Origin: Streptomyces lomondensis
GTDB lineage: Bacteria > Actinomycetota > Actinomycetes > Streptomycetales > Streptomycetaceae
Assembly (NCBI RefSeq): GCF_014651035.1
Contig: NZ_BMWC01000012.1
Coordinates: 62,001-126,000 of the forward strand
Reading direction: 5' to 3'
Length of the DNA stretch: 64,000 nucleotides
Shown: positions 17,014 through 26,189 of the stretch, piece by piece
Position numbering within the stretch: position 1 is the stretch's first letter
Layout of the letters: every line of letters begins with the position of its first letter
Translations under genes and position numbers: made by a program
The notes under the pieces: generated by a model
Seen by the model: only the letters and a program-made list of their open reading frames with translations
Told to the model about the DNA's origin: nothing
The model's database searches: none

Positions 17014-17628
17014 ATGAGAGAGCCGATGGCCGATATCGCCGCAACAGCCCTCCGGCTGGGGCGCCCACCAACCGTCCGCGCGGAAGCAGGCCACTTGGCC
17101 GTGCCCGCCGGCTCCGTCGTCGTCGCCGACGTGTGGGTCAGCGGCGACCTCGGGTTCGTCCTGCTGTTGCACCGCAGGGACGACGGTCTCATCGCTGAAG
17201 AGTTGTACTACTCCGTGCGGCGCATGGACGGTACCTGGGAGCGCCCCGACCATCTCAGTGGGGGCGTCATCGGTACGCAGGTATGCGCCCCGGCCGCGGT
17301 CGAGGAAGCGCTCACCGGGGCATCCATGTCCGTCGTCGCCGAATCCGAGTCCCTTGTCCACACCGGGCGTGGCTCAGACGGTGACGAAGGAGAACTCGTG
17401 CATATCTGGGAACTTCTGGTGAGCGGTAACGCGGACCTCATCGAGATCGAGCGCTTCTCACCGGCCTCCCCCGGGGCACCGGAACTCTCCACACGAGATG
17501 TGACAGGCCCCTTGATACTCCTCGTCCTGCTACCCGGTGAACGGGCGTGTGTTTCCGCCATGCGCAGAGAGAACTCATCGCTCACCCGGCTCGGCGACGC
17601 GCTTGACCTGCACAACCCGGAGCAGTGA
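17014..17628 (+). CDS. hypothetical protein
   Basis: A 204-residue soluble protein starting at ATG 17014 behind AAGAGGAAC; a longer reading to 16885 runs through the preceding terminator hairpin and is rejected. No signal peptide or transmembrane segment. Recognisable stretches (PAGSVVVADVWVSGDLGFVL, EELYYSVRRMDGTWERPDHL, DLIEIERF) suggest an alpha/beta domain with a C-terminal charged helix. I do not recognise the family. It follows a degenerate island and has no evident partner, so it may be an accessory gene. Confidence 0.6.
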   Translation: MREPMADIAATALRLGRPPTVRAEAGHLAVPAGSVVVADVWVSGDLGFVLLLHRRDDGLIAEELYYSVRRMDGTWERPDHLSGGVIGTQVCAPAAVEEALTGASMSVVAESESLVHTGRGSDGDEGELVHIWELLVSGNADLIEIERFSPASPGAPELSTRDVTGPLILLVLLPGERACVSAMRRENSSLTRLGDALDLHNPEQ

Positions 17629-17834
17629 CCGCGCCGACTCCGTCAACGTGATGTGGCTGTGGGATCCACCCGTGGGGCAGACTCCGGCACGCTGGTGCAC
17701 CCAACGCGCGTCCGCTGCACCCTGCTGTCCTGGAGGCGGAACCTTGTCAACTCTCAATTTCGGCGGCGTCCCCCAGTCCGACAGGGGGGCTAACCCCAGT
17801 GCGGCCGGCGTCGGCGCTTTCTACGGTGGGTGAC
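17629..17834. other. 206-bp intergenic region
   Basis: No gene, repeat or convincing hairpin seen; presumably holds the promoter of the membrane protein gene at 17835. Confidence 0.4.
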
Positions 17835-18266
17835 ATGACCGGAATGGACGCGCGGGACACCGAGCTGAAGAAGGAACTCGACGCCACCCTGCACGCGCGC
17901 AGGGAGCTGGGCGAGGAGTACGAGTCCGCGCTGGTCGACTCGTTCCTGGAGAAGGTCGACCAGCGGATCGACGGCGCCGTGGACCGGCGGGTGCGCCGGC
18001 AGCTCGCCGAGCAGCAGATGCAGACGGCCCGGGACTCCCGGTCGCCGAGGGCCACGGACTCCTGGGGCGAGCGCTTCGGCTTCGGGATCGTCTCGCTCGT
18101 CCTCGCGGTGCCGCTGTCCGCGATCGGCGGGGCCGTGGCCGATCTGCCCGGCCTGCTCGTCGCGTGGGCGGGCATCGTCGGCGTCAACGTCGTCCAGGCC
18201 GCCCGCACCAACCCGGGACTGTTCGGCCGCCGCAGGTCCTCCCAGGACGGCGACTGGGAGGACTGA
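17835..18266 (+). CDS. membrane protein with coiled-coil N-terminus
   Basis: A 143-residue protein; the ATG at 17835 is chosen as the first in frame with a purine-rich site (GGTGGGTGAC). Residues 1-70 are highly charged and helical (ELKKELDATLHARRELGEEY, then SFLEKVDQRIDGAVDRRVRR), probably coiled coil. Two hydrophobic segments follow (FGIVSLVLAVPLSAIGGAVA and LPGLLVAWAGIVGVNVVQAA), then a basic tail (NPGLFGRRRSSQDGDWED). This build, charged helix plus hairpin of membrane helices, is common in uncharacterised Streptomyces proteins. Convergent with the SDR gene, 13 bases apart. Confidence 0.75.
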   Translation: MTGMDARDTELKKELDATLHARRELGEEYESALVDSFLEKVDQRIDGAVDRRVRRQLAEQQMQTARDSRSPRATDSWGERFGFGIVSLVLAVPLSAIGGAVADLPGLLVAWAGIVGVNVVQAARTNPGLFGRRRSSQDGDWED

Positions 18267-18279
18267 GCGCGCGGGCCGT

Positions 18280-19041
18280 TCAGACCTGCCGCGTCGGCAG
18301 CGCCACGATCTGGCGCAGATTGACCCGCCGGGGCCGGCTCGTCACAAAGGCCACCAGGTCGGCCAGTTCCTCGGCGGACAGCGCGCCCACCTCGTCCAGC
18401 ATGCCCTCCACCTGCCGGGACAGCTCCGCGTCACCGATGTGGGTGCGCAGCTCGCTCTCGACGAACCCGGGCTCGATGTTGGTGACCCGGACGTCCCGCG
18501 GCCCGAACTCCCCGCGCAGGGACTGCGACAGCGAGGTGACGGCCGCCTTGGTCGCCCCGTACACCGCGTAGTTCGGGAAGCTGACGTGCGCGGCGATGGA
18601 CGAGATGTTCACGAGGTCGGCGGTACGGCCGTCCGCGGCCGCGCCGACCAGGTCGGCGGTGAACGCGCCGGTGATCCGCAGCACTCCGGCGACGTTGGTG
18701 TCGAGCATCCGCTGCCACTCGTCGGCGCGCCGGGCGTCGACGGGGTGCGGCAGCATGACGCCGGCGGAGTTCACGACCAGGTCGACGGGTCCGTACTCCG
18801 CGTGGATCCGGTCGACGGCGTCCGCCACGGACGTCTCGTCGGTGACGTCCGCGACGACGGGCAGGGCCTGTCCGCCGTCGGCCCGGATCTTCCCGGCGAG
18901 CGCCGTCAGGCGTTCCTCGCGCCGGGCCAGCAGCGCCACCCGTGCGCCCCGGGCGGCCAGCAGCACGGCGACGGCCTCGCCGATCCCGCTCGCGGCCCCG
19001 GTGACGACGGCGGTGCGGCCGGCCAGGTTCTCGTACGGCAT
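18280..19041 (-). CDS. short-chain dehydrogenase/reductase
   Basis: A 253-residue classical SDR. ATG 19041 follows GAGGGAG and gives normal length. Cofactor motif TGAASGIGEA near residue 15, NSAG at ~88, catalytic Ser in NISSIAAHV, and YxxxK in YGATKAA. ARREERLTAL after the second strand favours NADP(H). The tail (RPRRVNLRQIVALPTRQV) fits the subgroup close to serine/3-hydroxy acid dehydrogenases. It is divergent from an MmyB-type regulator at 19187, a common Streptomyces pairing in which the regulator controls the oxidoreductase. Substrate unknown. Confidence 0.88.
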   Translation of the reverse strand: MPYENLAGRTAVVTGAASGIGEAVAVLLAARGARVALLARREERLTALAGKIRADGGQALPVVADVTDETSVADAVDRIHAEYGPVDLVVNSAGVMLPHPVDARRADEWQRMLDTNVAGVLRITGAFTADLVGAAADGRTADLVNISSIAAHVSFPNYAVYGATKAAVTSLSQSLRGEFGPRDVRVTNIEPGFVESELRTHIGDAELSRQVEGMLDEVGALSAEELADLVAFVTSRPRRVNLRQIVALPTRQV

Positions 19042-19186
19042 GGGGTACTCCCTCGGTGGCGGCCGGGGCGTCTTCCCCGGCTCGCCCACCACCCTCGGCG
19101 GTGCGCGCCGCCGTACCCAGGGCGGCGCTTTTCCTGGGACTGCCAGTACCAGGTTCGCGGGCGCCGGGCCGCCTAGGCTCGGCCCC

Positions 19187-20017
19187 ATGGACGGAGAACT
19201 GGGAGACTTCCTGCGCTCGCGCCGCGCCCGTATCCGGCCGGAGGAGAGGGGGCTGCCCTCCTACGGCCGCCGCCGCGTCCCGGGACTGCGCCGTGAGGAG
19301 GTGGCGCAGCTGGCCGGGGTGAGCGTCGACTACTACGTTCGGCTGGAGCAGGGCAGGGGCCCGAGCGTCTCGGACGCTGTACTGGACGCCATCGCGCGGG
19401 TGCTGCGGCTGGACGGGGCGGAGCGTGAGTACCTGCGGGCGGTGGCCCGGCCGCGTCGGCGGGGCGAGGACGGCCCGGCCGCGGCCCGGGTGCGCCCGGG
19501 GGTGCAACTGCTCCTGGACGGCATGGACCGCAACCCGGCCTACGTCCTGGACCACCGCATGGACGTCCTCGCCTGGAACGCCCTCGCCGACGCCCTGCTC
19601 GGTCTCGACGGCAGCGGCCCCGGCGACCGGAGCCTCCCCCGCCGCCTCTTCCTCGATCCCGCCGCCCGGGACCTCTACCCGGACTGGGCGGCGGTCGCCG
19701 CGCAGACGGTCGCCCACCTGCGCCTGAAGGCGGGCCACCACCCCGGCGACCCGGCCATGGGGGAACTCGTCGCCGAACTCTCCCGGGCGAGCGCGGAGTT
19801 CCGCCGACTGTGGGCCGACCACCTGGTCAAGCCCTGCGACCACGGCGTGAAACACCTCCGGCACCCGGTCGCGGGCCTGCTGACCCTCCCGTACGAGACC
19901 CTCACGGTCCCGGGGGCTCCGGACCGGACGATCGTCGCCTACACACCCGACCCGGGCTCGGAGACGGCGGAGCGCCTGGCGCTGCTGGGGAGCTGGGCGA
20001 CGAGCCACACGGGCTGA
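19187..20017 (+). CDS. XRE-family regulator with MmyB-like ligand-binding domain
   Basis: A 276-residue protein. The N-terminal HTH (GLRREEVAQLAGVSVDYYVR, LEQGRGPSVSDAVLDAIARV) carries the REEVAxLAGVSxxYYxRLEQGR signature of this group. The C-terminal domain (~110-276: PAYVLDHRMDVLAWNALADA, HPVAGLLTLPYETLTVPG, YTPDPGSETAERLALL) is the MmyB-like ligand-binding PAS-type fold. ATG 19187. The 145-bp divergent promoter region with the SDR gene is the likely target. In many homologues an SDR or other reductase is the regulated neighbour, so local control is probable. Confidence 0.9.
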   Translation: MDGELGDFLRSRRARIRPEERGLPSYGRRRVPGLRREEVAQLAGVSVDYYVRLEQGRGPSVSDAVLDAIARVLRLDGAEREYLRAVARPRRRGEDGPAAARVRPGVQLLLDGMDRNPAYVLDHRMDVLAWNALADALLGLDGSGPGDRSLPRRLFLDPAARDLYPDWAAVAAQTVAHLRLKAGHHPGDPAMGELVAELSRASAEFRRLWADHLVKPCDHGVKHLRHPVAGLLTLPYETLTVPGAPDRTIVAYTPDPGSETAERLALLGSWATSHTG

Positions 20018-20040
20018 CCGGCCCGAGAGGCCGAATGCCG

Positions 20041-20066
20041 GAGGAAAGATGCCGAGGAAAGATGCC
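20041..20066. repeat. 13-bp tandem repeat
   Basis: GAGGAAAGATGCC occurs twice in tandem, immediately before a compound hairpin. Confidence 0.8.
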
Positions 20067-20081
20067 AGGGAAAAAGAAATG

Positions 20082-20136
20082 CGCGGGGACCGCCGCACCC
20101 CCGTGAACGGGGGGCGGGACGACGGCGGTCCCCGCG
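20082..20136. terminator. two-tier hairpin after the MmyB regulator
   Basis: An outer 14-bp stem (20082-20095 with 20123-20136) encloses an inner 6-bp stem (CCCCCG 20098-20103, CGGGGG 20108-20113, TGAA loop). Likely terminator. From 20137 to 20400 I see no gene, only short gttcac repeats near 20362-20390. Confidence 0.65.
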
Positions 20137-20400
20137 AAGGACGCGGGCCTGGTCAGGCCGGGCCCCCGCGTCCGTGGCGTCGGTGGAGGTCCGGGAGCCG
20201 CTCCGGAGGTCCTTGACGCCTACGGCGCCGGCCGGGGCGGGGAGCCGCTCCCGCCCTGCCGACACCCACTAATGTGCAGGACTCGTGTTAAGCGGGTGCT
20301 GCGCGAACGTGACACGCTCGTACCACTTCCGCGAAGTCGACGAAGATCGCGGACGCCGCAAGTTCACCCGGTTCACGGGCGGTTCACCGGAGATTCGCCG

Positions 20401-21789
20401 TCACTTCGCCGTCCGGGCGAGGAAGGACAGCAGGTCCTGCCGGCTGACCACACCGGTCGGCTTGCCCTCGACGAGGACGATCGCCGCGTCCGCCTTGCCG
20501 AGGACGGCCATCAGATCGCCGACGGGTTCACCGGAGCCGACCTGGGGCAGCGGGGCGGACATGTGCTTCTCCAGCGGGTCGTCGAGCGAGGCGCTCTTGC
20601 TGAACAGCGCGTCCAGCAGCTCGCGTTCCACCACCGAGCCGACGACCTCGGCGGCCATCACGTCGGGGTGACCCGCGCCCGGCTTGACGACCGGCATCTG
20701 CGAGACGCCGTACTCGCGCAGCACGTCGATGGCCTGGCCGACCGTCTCGTCCGGGTGCATGTGGACGAGGGAGGGCATGCGGTCGCCCTCCTTGTCGTTC
20801 AGGACGTCGCCGACCCGGGCGCTCGGGCCCGCGTCCTCCAGGAAGCCGTAGTCGGCCATCCACTCGTCGTTGAAGATCTTGCTGAGGTAGCCGCGCCCGC
20901 TGTCCGGCAGCAGCACCACCACGACGTCGTCCTCGCCGAGCCGCGCGGCGACCTCCAGCGCGGCCACGACCGCCATGCCGCAGGAGCCGCCCACCAGCAG
21001 GCCCTCCTCCTTGGCCAGGCGGCGGGTCATCTGGAAGGAGTCCTTGTCGGACACGGCGACGATCTCGTCCGCGACGGTCCGGTCGTAGGCGGTGGGCCAG
21101 AAGTCCTCACCGACGCCCTCGACGAGGTACGGCCGCCCGGAGCCGCCGGAGTAGACGGAGCCCTCGGGGTCGGCGCCGATGACCTTCACCTTGCCGTCGC
21201 TGACCTCCTTCAGGTAGCGCCCGGTGCCGGAGATGGTCCCGCCGGTGCCCACGCCCGCCACGAAGTGGGTGATCTTCCCCTCCGTCTGCTCCCACAGCTC
21301 GGGGCCGGTCGAGTGGTAGTGGGAGAGCGGGTTGTTCGGGTTGGAGTACTGGTCCGGCTTCCAGGCCCCGGGCGTCTCGCGGACCAGCCGGTCGGAGACG
21401 TTGTAGTAGGAGTCCGGGTGCTCGGGGTCCACGGCGGTCGGGCACACGACGACCTCGGCGCCGTACGCCCGCAGCACGTTGATCTTGTCGGTGCTCACCT
21501 TGTCGGGGCACACGAAGATGCACTTGTACCCCTTCTGCTGCGCCACGATGGCGAGCCCCACACCGGTGTTACCGCTGGTCGGCTCGACGATCGTGCCGCC
21601 GGGCTTGAGCGCGCCGCTCTCCTCCGCCGCCTCGATCATGCGCAGGGCGATGCGGTCCTTCACGGAGCCGCCGGGGTTGAAGTACTCCACCTTGGCCAGG
21701 ACGGTCGCCCTGATGCCCTTGGTCACGCTGTTGAGCCTCACCAGCGGGGTGTTGCCGACGAGGCTGATCATCGAGTCGTGGAACTGCAC
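20401..21789 (-). CDS. cystathionine beta-synthase with C-terminal CBS domain pair
   Basis: A 462-residue PLP enzyme of the cysteine synthase superfamily, condensing serine with homocysteine in transsulphuration. PLP lysine in GGSVKDRIA, the TSGNTG loop, and GVGTGGTISGTGRY bind the cofactor; GGSCGMA closes the active site. Residues ~335-460 form two CBS motifs (SLVHMHPDETVGQAIDVLRE, and MSAPLPQVGSGEPVGDLMAV), absent from cysteine synthases, so cystathionine beta-synthase is preferred over CysK. GTG start at 21789 with CGGAGA upstream. It is divergent from the SGNH hydrolase gene. No haem-binding N-terminal Cys/His segment of the animal enzyme is present. Confidence 0.9.
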   Translation of the reverse strand: MQFHDSMISLVGNTPLVRLNSVTKGIRATVLAKVEYFNPGGSVKDRIALRMIEAAEESGALKPGGTIVEPTSGNTGVGLAIVAQQKGYKCIFVCPDKVSTDKINVLRAYGAEVVVCPTAVDPEHPDSYYNVSDRLVRETPGAWKPDQYSNPNNPLSHYHSTGPELWEQTEGKITHFVAGVGTGGTISGTGRYLKEVSDGKVKVIGADPEGSVYSGGSGRPYLVEGVGEDFWPTAYDRTVADEIVAVSDKDSFQMTRRLAKEEGLLVGGSCGMAVVAALEVAARLGEDDVVVVLLPDSGRGYLSKIFNDEWMADYGFLEDAGPSARVGDVLNDKEGDRMPSLVHMHPDETVGQAIDVLREYGVSQMPVVKPGAGHPDVMAAEVVGSVVERELLDALFSKSASLDDPLEKHMSAPLPQVGSGEPVGDLMAVLGKADAAIVLVEGKPTGVVSRQDLLSFLARTAK

Positions 21790-21949
21790 CGTTGTCTCCG
21801 GATGCCGCAGAAGTGGTTGGTCTTAGTGGTGCCGCCAGCCTATGGCCTCGCCGTGGTCCGTGACGGTCGTTCACTCCCCGTTGAGATTGGGCGACGGTCT
21901 GTACGGGGCAAGCACTGGGTGTACGGGTTCGAGGAGGTGGCGGCGACGC

Positions 21950-22975
21950 ATGTCGAGCATGTCGAGGGCGAGGGTGGCCCGGCGGATCGCGGCCGGCGCT
22001 GCGTACGGCGGCGGCGGGATCGGTCTGGCCGGGGCGGCCACCGTGGGGCTGGTGCTGGCGGAGGTGCAGCTGGCGCGGCGCCGGGTGGGCAACGGCACGT
22101 CGCCGCATGTGCCGAACGCGGACGGGCTGTACGGCCGTACGTACGCCGGTTCCGGTCAGGCGCCGCTGCGGCTGACGATGCTGGGCGACTCCACGGCCGC
22201 CGGCCAGGGCGTGCACCGCGCCGGGCAGACCCCGGGCGCGCTGCTGGCCTCGGGCGTGGCGGCCCTGGCGGAACGCCCGGTGGTGCTGCGCACGGTGGCG
22301 ACCCCCGGGGCCCGTTCGGACGACCTGGACCGCCAGGTGGCCCTGGTGCTGGCCGACCCCGATCCGGTGCCCGACATCTGCGTGATCATGGTCGGCGCGA
22401 ACGACGTCACCCACCGTATGCCCCCGACCCGCTCGGTCCGCTGCCTGTCCTCGGCGGTACGGCGGCTGCGCACGGCCGGTGCCGAGGTCGTGGTCGGCAC
22501 CTGCCCGGACCTGGGCACGATCGAGCCGGTCCAGCAGCCGTTGCGCTGGCTGGCCAGACGGGCCTCCCGCCAGCTGGCGGCCGCCCAGACGATCGGAGTC
22601 GTCGAGCAGGGCGGCCGCACCGTGTCCCTGGGCGACCTGCTGGGCCCCGAGTTCGCCGCCAACCCGCGCGAGCTGTTCGGCCCGGACAACTACCACCCGT
22701 CCGCCGAGGGCTACGCGACGGCGGCGATGGCGGTCCTGCCGACCGTCTGCGCCTCGCTCGGCCTCTGGCCGGCCGAGGAGGAGCGCCCGGACGCCTCCCG
22801 CCGCGAGGGCTTCCTGCCGGTGGCACGGGCGGCGGCGGAGGCCGCCTCGGAGGCGGGCACGGAGGTCGCGGCGGCCATGCCGACCGGCCCGCGGGGGCCG
22901 TGGGCCCTGCTGAAGCGCCGCCGGCGCCGGCGGCTGCCCGAGCAGGAACCGGCCCCGGCCACGCCGTCGAACTAG
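21950..22975 (+). CDS. SGNH/GDSL hydrolase, membrane-associated
   Basis: A 341-residue protein. An N-terminal hydrophobic segment (AAYGGGGIGLAGAATVGLVL) suggests export or anchoring. The SGNH blocks are clear: LGDSTAAGQG (Ser), ANDVTH (Asn; GAND block III), and DNYHPSAEGY (Asp-His). After ~290 comes an Ala/Glu-rich region and a basic tail (KRRRRRRLPEQE). ATG 21950 lies ten bases after GGAGG; ATG 21959 is an alternative. Family members are esterases, lipases or carbohydrate deacetylases; the substrate here is not deducible. Divergent from the cystathionine beta-synthase gene. Confidence 0.87.
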   Translation: MSSMSRARVARRIAAGAAYGGGGIGLAGAATVGLVLAEVQLARRRVGNGTSPHVPNADGLYGRTYAGSGQAPLRLTMLGDSTAAGQGVHRAGQTPGALLASGVAALAERPVVLRTVATPGARSDDLDRQVALVLADPDPVPDICVIMVGANDVTHRMPPTRSVRCLSSAVRRLRTAGAEVVVGTCPDLGTIEPVQQPLRWLARRASRQLAAAQTIGVVEQGGRTVSLGDLLGPEFAANPRELFGPDNYHPSAEGYATAAMAVLPTVCASLGLWPAEEERPDASRREGFLPVARAAAEAASEAGTEVAAAMPTGPRGPWALLKRRRRRRLPEQEPAPATPSN

Positions 22976-22998
22976 AGAGGACCCGGCACGGAAAAAGC

Positions 22999-23006
22999 AA
23001 GCGCTT
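22999..23006. promoter_or_regulatory. AAGCGCTT palindrome upstream of thiolase
   Basis: An 8-bp perfect palindrome about 110 bp before the thiolase start, in an A-rich patch unusual for the region. Possible operator for a fatty-acid-responsive TetR regulator; low confidence. Confidence 0.25.
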
Positions 23007-23114
23007 AGAAAACTGCGGCCAGGGTCACACCGCGACACCCGTGACCCAGCCCATACGTACGGGTAACTTCCCAGACAGCCCAGCCAGACCACCCGGTACG
23101 TCAATGGAGCCGTG

Positions 23115-24332
23115 ATGCCCGAAGCCGTGATCGTCTCAGCCGCCCGCTCCCCCATCGGCCGCGCCGTCAAGGGCTCCCTCAAGGACCTCCGTCCGGACGA
23201 CCTCACCGCGACGATCGTCCAGGCCGCCCTGGCCAAGGTCCCCGAGCTGGACCCGAAGGACATCGACGACCTGATGCTCGGCTGCGGCCTGCCCGGCGGC
23301 GAGCAGGGCCACAACCTCGGCCGCATCGTCGCCGTACAGATGGGCATGGACCACCTGCCGGGCTGCACCATCACCCGGTACTGCTCCTCCTCCCTGCAGA
23401 CCTCCCGCATGGCCCTGCACGCCATCAAGGCGGGCGAGGGCGACGTCTTCATCTCGGCCGGCGTCGAGATGGTCTCCCGGTACGCCAACGGCAGCTCGGA
23501 CATGCCCGGCACGCACAACCCCCTCTTCGCCGACGCCGAGGCCCGCACCGCCGAGACCGCCCAGTCCGAGGGCTCCACCTGGCACGACCCGCGCGAGGAC
23601 GGCCTGCTGCCCGACCCGTACATCGCGATGGGCCAGACCGCCGAGAACCTGGCCCGCGCCAAGGGCGTCACCCGCCAGGACATGGACGAGTTCGGCGTCC
23701 GCTCGCAGAACCTCGCCGAGGAGGCCATCAAGAACGGCTTCTGGGAGCGCGAGATCACCCCGGTGACCCTCCCCGACGGCACGGTCGTGTCCAAGGACGA
23801 CGGCCCCCGGGCCGGCGTCACGATGGAGGGCGTGGCGGGCCTCAAGCCGGTCTTCCGCCCGGACGGCCTGGTCACCGCCGGCAATTGCTGCCCGCTGAAC
23901 GACGGCGCCGCCGCGCTCGTGATCATGTCCGACACCAAGGCCCGCGAGCTGGGCCTCACCCCGCTCGCCCGGATCGTCTCGACCGGCGTCTCCGGCCTCT
24001 CGCCCGAGATCATGGGCCTCGGCCCGGTGGAGGCGAGCAAGCAGGCCCTGCGGCGGGCCGGGCTGACCATCGACGACATCGACCTGGTGGAGATCAACGA
24101 GGCGTTCGCCGCCCAGGTGATCCCCTCCTACCGCGACCTCGGCATCCCGCTGGAGAAGCTGAACGTCAACGGCGGTGCCATCGCCGTCGGCCACCCCTTC
24201 GGCATGACCGGCGCCCGCATCACCACCACGCTCATCAACTCCCTCCAGTTCCACGACAAGCAGTTCGGCCTGGAGACCATGTGCGTCGGTGGCGGCCAGG
24301 GCATGGCCATGGTCATCGAGCGCCTCAGCTGA
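23115..24332 (+). CDS. acetyl-CoA C-acyltransferase (thiolase)
   Basis: A 405-residue thiolase catalysing the last, CoA-dependent cleavage step of beta-oxidation or the reverse condensation. Nucleophile Cys in [10 protein letters not shown] (~residue 90; the common CxSG reads CSSS), the second motif [26 protein letters not shown] with the catalytic His, and the closing Cys in [14 protein letters not shown] are all present. ATG 23115 has GGAG five bases before; GTG 23112 is an alternative. It is monocistronic: a canonical terminator follows. No hydroxyacyl-CoA dehydrogenase lies beside it, so pathway assignment stays general. Confidence 0.93.
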   Translation: MPEAVIVSAARSPIGRAVKGSLKDLRPDDLTATIVQAALAKVPELDPKDIDDLMLGCGLPGGEQGHNLGRIVAVQMGMDHLPGCTITRYCSSSLQTSRMALHAIKAGEGDVFISAGVEMVSRYANGSSDMPGTHNPLFADAEARTAETAQSEGSTWHDPREDGLLPDPYIAMGQTAENLARAKGVTRQDMDEFGVRSQNLAEEAIKNGFWEREITPVTLPDGTVVSKDDGPRAGVTMEGVAGLKPVFRPDGLVTAGNCCPLNDGAAALVIMSDTKARELGLTPLARIVSTGVSGLSPEIMGLGPVEASKQALRRAGLTIDDIDLVEINEAFAAQVIPSYRDLGIPLEKLNVNGGAIAVGHPFGMTGARITTTLINSLQFHDKQFGLETMCVGGGQGMAMVIERLS

Positions 24333-24374
24333 GCGCCGCACGGTAGTCGCCATAGCACCCGCTGTGAGGCTTGG

Positions 24375-24414
24375 GCCCGGAACCCCGGAAACACCGAGGT
24401 TCCGGGCCTTTTTG
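24375..24414 (+). terminator. Rho-independent terminator after thiolase
   Basis: GCCCGGAACC (24375-24384) pairs perfectly with GGTTCCGGGC (24398-24407), followed by CTTTTTG: a rare textbook U-tract for this genome. Confidence 0.9.
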
Positions 24415-24605
24415 TGATCCAATCTCCCCCAGGATGTGACCTATCTCCCTCGGTACGGGGAGAAGCGCAGGTCACAGTAGTCACACCCCCTCCCCCGAGA
24501 CCGAAGCCCTGTCCGTTTCGTGACGTTACGCACTGACAGCTGGTTAGTCCGCCCTTCAAGCTGATGTAGGAAGTCGGGGGTCGACTTTGAACCGGGAGTA
24601 CGTCA

Positions 24606-25409
24606 GTGAGCGCCATGCCGATCGCGTTGCTGGTCACCACGGCCGCCACGGGCGCCGTGGGCGTCGCCGTCCTGCGCACCCTCGTGCTGCTGCGTCGACA
24701 GGTCGCGGCCCTGCACACCGAGCTGGCCGAGAACCGTGCCGCCACCACCCGTGCGCTGGTGCCCGCCGCCCGTACCACCGCCGACACCGACGAGATACGT
24801 GCCGCCGTGGCCGCGGCGCTCGCCGAGGAGCGGGAGCGGGAGCTCGCCGAGGCACGGGCGTTCTGGGCCGCCCAGGAGGCCCGTGACGCCTCCGACGCGC
24901 CGCCCCTGCTGGGTCTGCCCGACAGCGATCTGTTCCTGCCCCGGCAGGCCGATTTCGCGGGCCTGGAGCCGCTGTCCGAACCCGGCGCGGACGCCGACGA
25001 GCCGAGGGACCTCGTGCGGGACACGCCCTCCGAGTCCGCCGAGCTGGCCGCGGCCCGCCGCCGGCACCCCTCCCACCCGGACTTCGTGCCGACGCCGTCG
25101 CCGGTGGTGAACGACCACGAGCGCACGGTCGCGACCCTGGAGGAGCTGGCCGCCTCCCGCGTGGAACTGACGGACGTCCGCCCGGGCCCGCTGGGCACCC
25201 TGGACGTCTACGTCTTCGCCGACGGCACGACCCTGTGCATGACCCCGGGCCACCGCGAGACGGCGGAGCGCCTGGCCGCGGCTCTGCGGGCGGGCGAGAC
25301 CCCGACCCTGCTGGGCGGCTCGGGCGTCTCGGGCGCCTACACCCTCACGTTCGAGTGCGGCAAGGAGAACGTGTACATCCTGGCGGACCGGGTGATCGCG
25401 TCCCTCTAG
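24606..25409 (+). CDS. hypothetical protein, N-terminally membrane-anchored
   Basis: A 267-residue protein; GTG 24606 has GGGAG seven bases upstream. Residues 3-30 ([25 protein letters not shown] region) form one membrane segment, followed by a helical, probably coiled-coil stretch ([20 protein letters not shown]). A Pro/Asp-rich linker leads to a compact C-terminal domain (~170-267: [40 protein letters not shown]). I do not recognise the family. The 270-bp gap upstream holds the thiolase terminator and an inverted repeat TCTCCC-N8-GGGAGA (24444-24463). Confidence 0.7.
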   Translation: MSAMPIALLVTTAATGAVGVAVLRTLVLLRRQVAALHTELAENRAATTRALVPAARTTADTDEIRAAVAAALAEERERELAEARAFWAAQEARDASDAPPLLGLPDSDLFLPRQADFAGLEPLSEPGADADEPRDLVRDTPSESAELAAARRRHPSHPDFVPTPSPVVNDHERTVATLEELAASRVELTDVRPGPLGTLDVYVFADGTTLCMTPGHRETAERLAAALRAGETPTLLGGSGVSGAYTLTFECGKENVYILADRVIASL

Positions 25410-25452
25410 GGGCGCGGGGAACTGCGCGAGCAACCACGACGCACCCGCAGCC
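25408..25452 (+). repeat. interspersed 45-bp repeat, copy 2
   Basis: Begins inside the stop codon of the preceding gene (TAGGGGCGCGGGGAACTGCG) and matches the complement of 13078-13122 at about 90%. Confidence 0.7.
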
Positions 25453-25466
25453 GCCGGCGAAACAGG

Positions 25467-25772
25467 TCACACCCCCGCCCGCTTCTGCGCCTCCTCAACC
25501 AACCGCACCGCGTCATCGACATCGGCATCACCGGCAATCACCACCGCCAGATCATGCGCCGCAACGGTGATCTGATCTGCCGCCGCAAACATCCCCGCAT
25601 CCGGCATCACCCGAGGCTCCACGCCCTCGAGAACCTGCGCCCTGCGGGCCAACTCCCGGGCCAGCCCGAGAGCCTCAGCGGCAGCGCCCCGCTGCAACCG
25701 GCTCTGGGGCGCAGCCCTCAAACGATCGGCGAAATGATCCACCGCACGGGTCAGAGGCGTCGTATCAACCAC
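25467..25772 (-). CDS. small conserved hypothetical protein
   Basis: A 101-residue, mainly helical protein. GTG 25772 (reading VVDTTPLTRAVDHFADRLR) is chosen as the family-like N-terminus; the frame is open to 25820 but nothing there looks coding, and neither start has a strong ribosome binding site. Recognisable segments are QRGAAAEALGLARELARRAQ and MPDAGMFAAADQITVAAHDL. The residues suggest a four-helix bundle without transmembrane segments. Function unknown. Confidence 0.6.
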   Translation of the reverse strand: MVDTTPLTRAVDHFADRLRAAPQSRLQRGAAAEALGLARELARRAQVLEGVEPRVMPDAGMFAAADQITVAAHDLAVVIAGDADVDDAVRLVEEAQKRAGV

Positions 25773-25874
25773 GCCGCGAGCGTACGCGTCGCACCGGGAC
25801 TGTTGCCAACGGGCGAACACTCAGGCACGGTGACCTGAAGGACCGGCTTACATCCCATGCGTCCGGAGGCGCCG

Positions 25875-26105
25875 ATGTCCCAAGTCTTCTCCGAAGAGAC
25901 CCACCGCAACATGCTCGCCCGCATCCCCCACTGCACCGGTCGTGAGATCTCCGACTGGCTTCGCACCGTCGAAGAAGGCCCGGCACTCTTCCGCTTCGAG
26001 GAAAAGGTCAGCTGGCTCCGGCACGAACACAACCTGGCGTACGGCCACGCCAAGGCGATCATCCACGAGTACGACCTGAGGAGGGCCGCGCGCAAACTGC
26101 TCTAG
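25875..26105 (+). CDS. DUF4287 domain small protein
   Basis: A 76-residue protein starting at ATG 25875, five bases after GGAGG. Sequence: SEETHRNMLARIPHCTGREI, SDWLRTVEEGPALFRFEEKV and SWLRHEHNLAYGHAKAIIHE, the last being the typical DUF4287 H-N-L-xx-G-HA-xAI-xHE motif. In larger homologues this domain sits next to DUF5655; here it stands alone. Likely cytoplasmic and small, function unknown. Confidence 0.8.
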   Translation: MSQVFSEETHRNMLARIPHCTGREISDWLRTVEEGPALFRFEEKVSWLRHEHNLAYGHAKAIIHEYDLRRAARKLL

Positions 26106-26116
26106 GCGCGCACCGC

Positions 26117-26170
26117 TCCAGGCGCGTACGCCTGGACGACGAAGGGCCCCGGCCGGAGCCGGGGCCCTTC
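26117..26170. terminator. double hairpin between convergent genes
   Basis: TCCAGGCG-CGTA-CGCCTGGA (26117-26136) followed by a perfect 13-bp stem with a CGGA loop (26141-26170). Serves the DUF4287 gene and the convergent BI-1 gene. Confidence 0.8.
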
Positions 26171-26189
26171 GCGCACGACCGAGTCAGAG

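Noticed and set aside
20272-23115. A 947-codon open frame opposite cystathionine beta-synthase and overlapping the SGNH gene
   Set aside because: It mirrors two well-supported genes, has low-complexity composition and no ribosome binding site.
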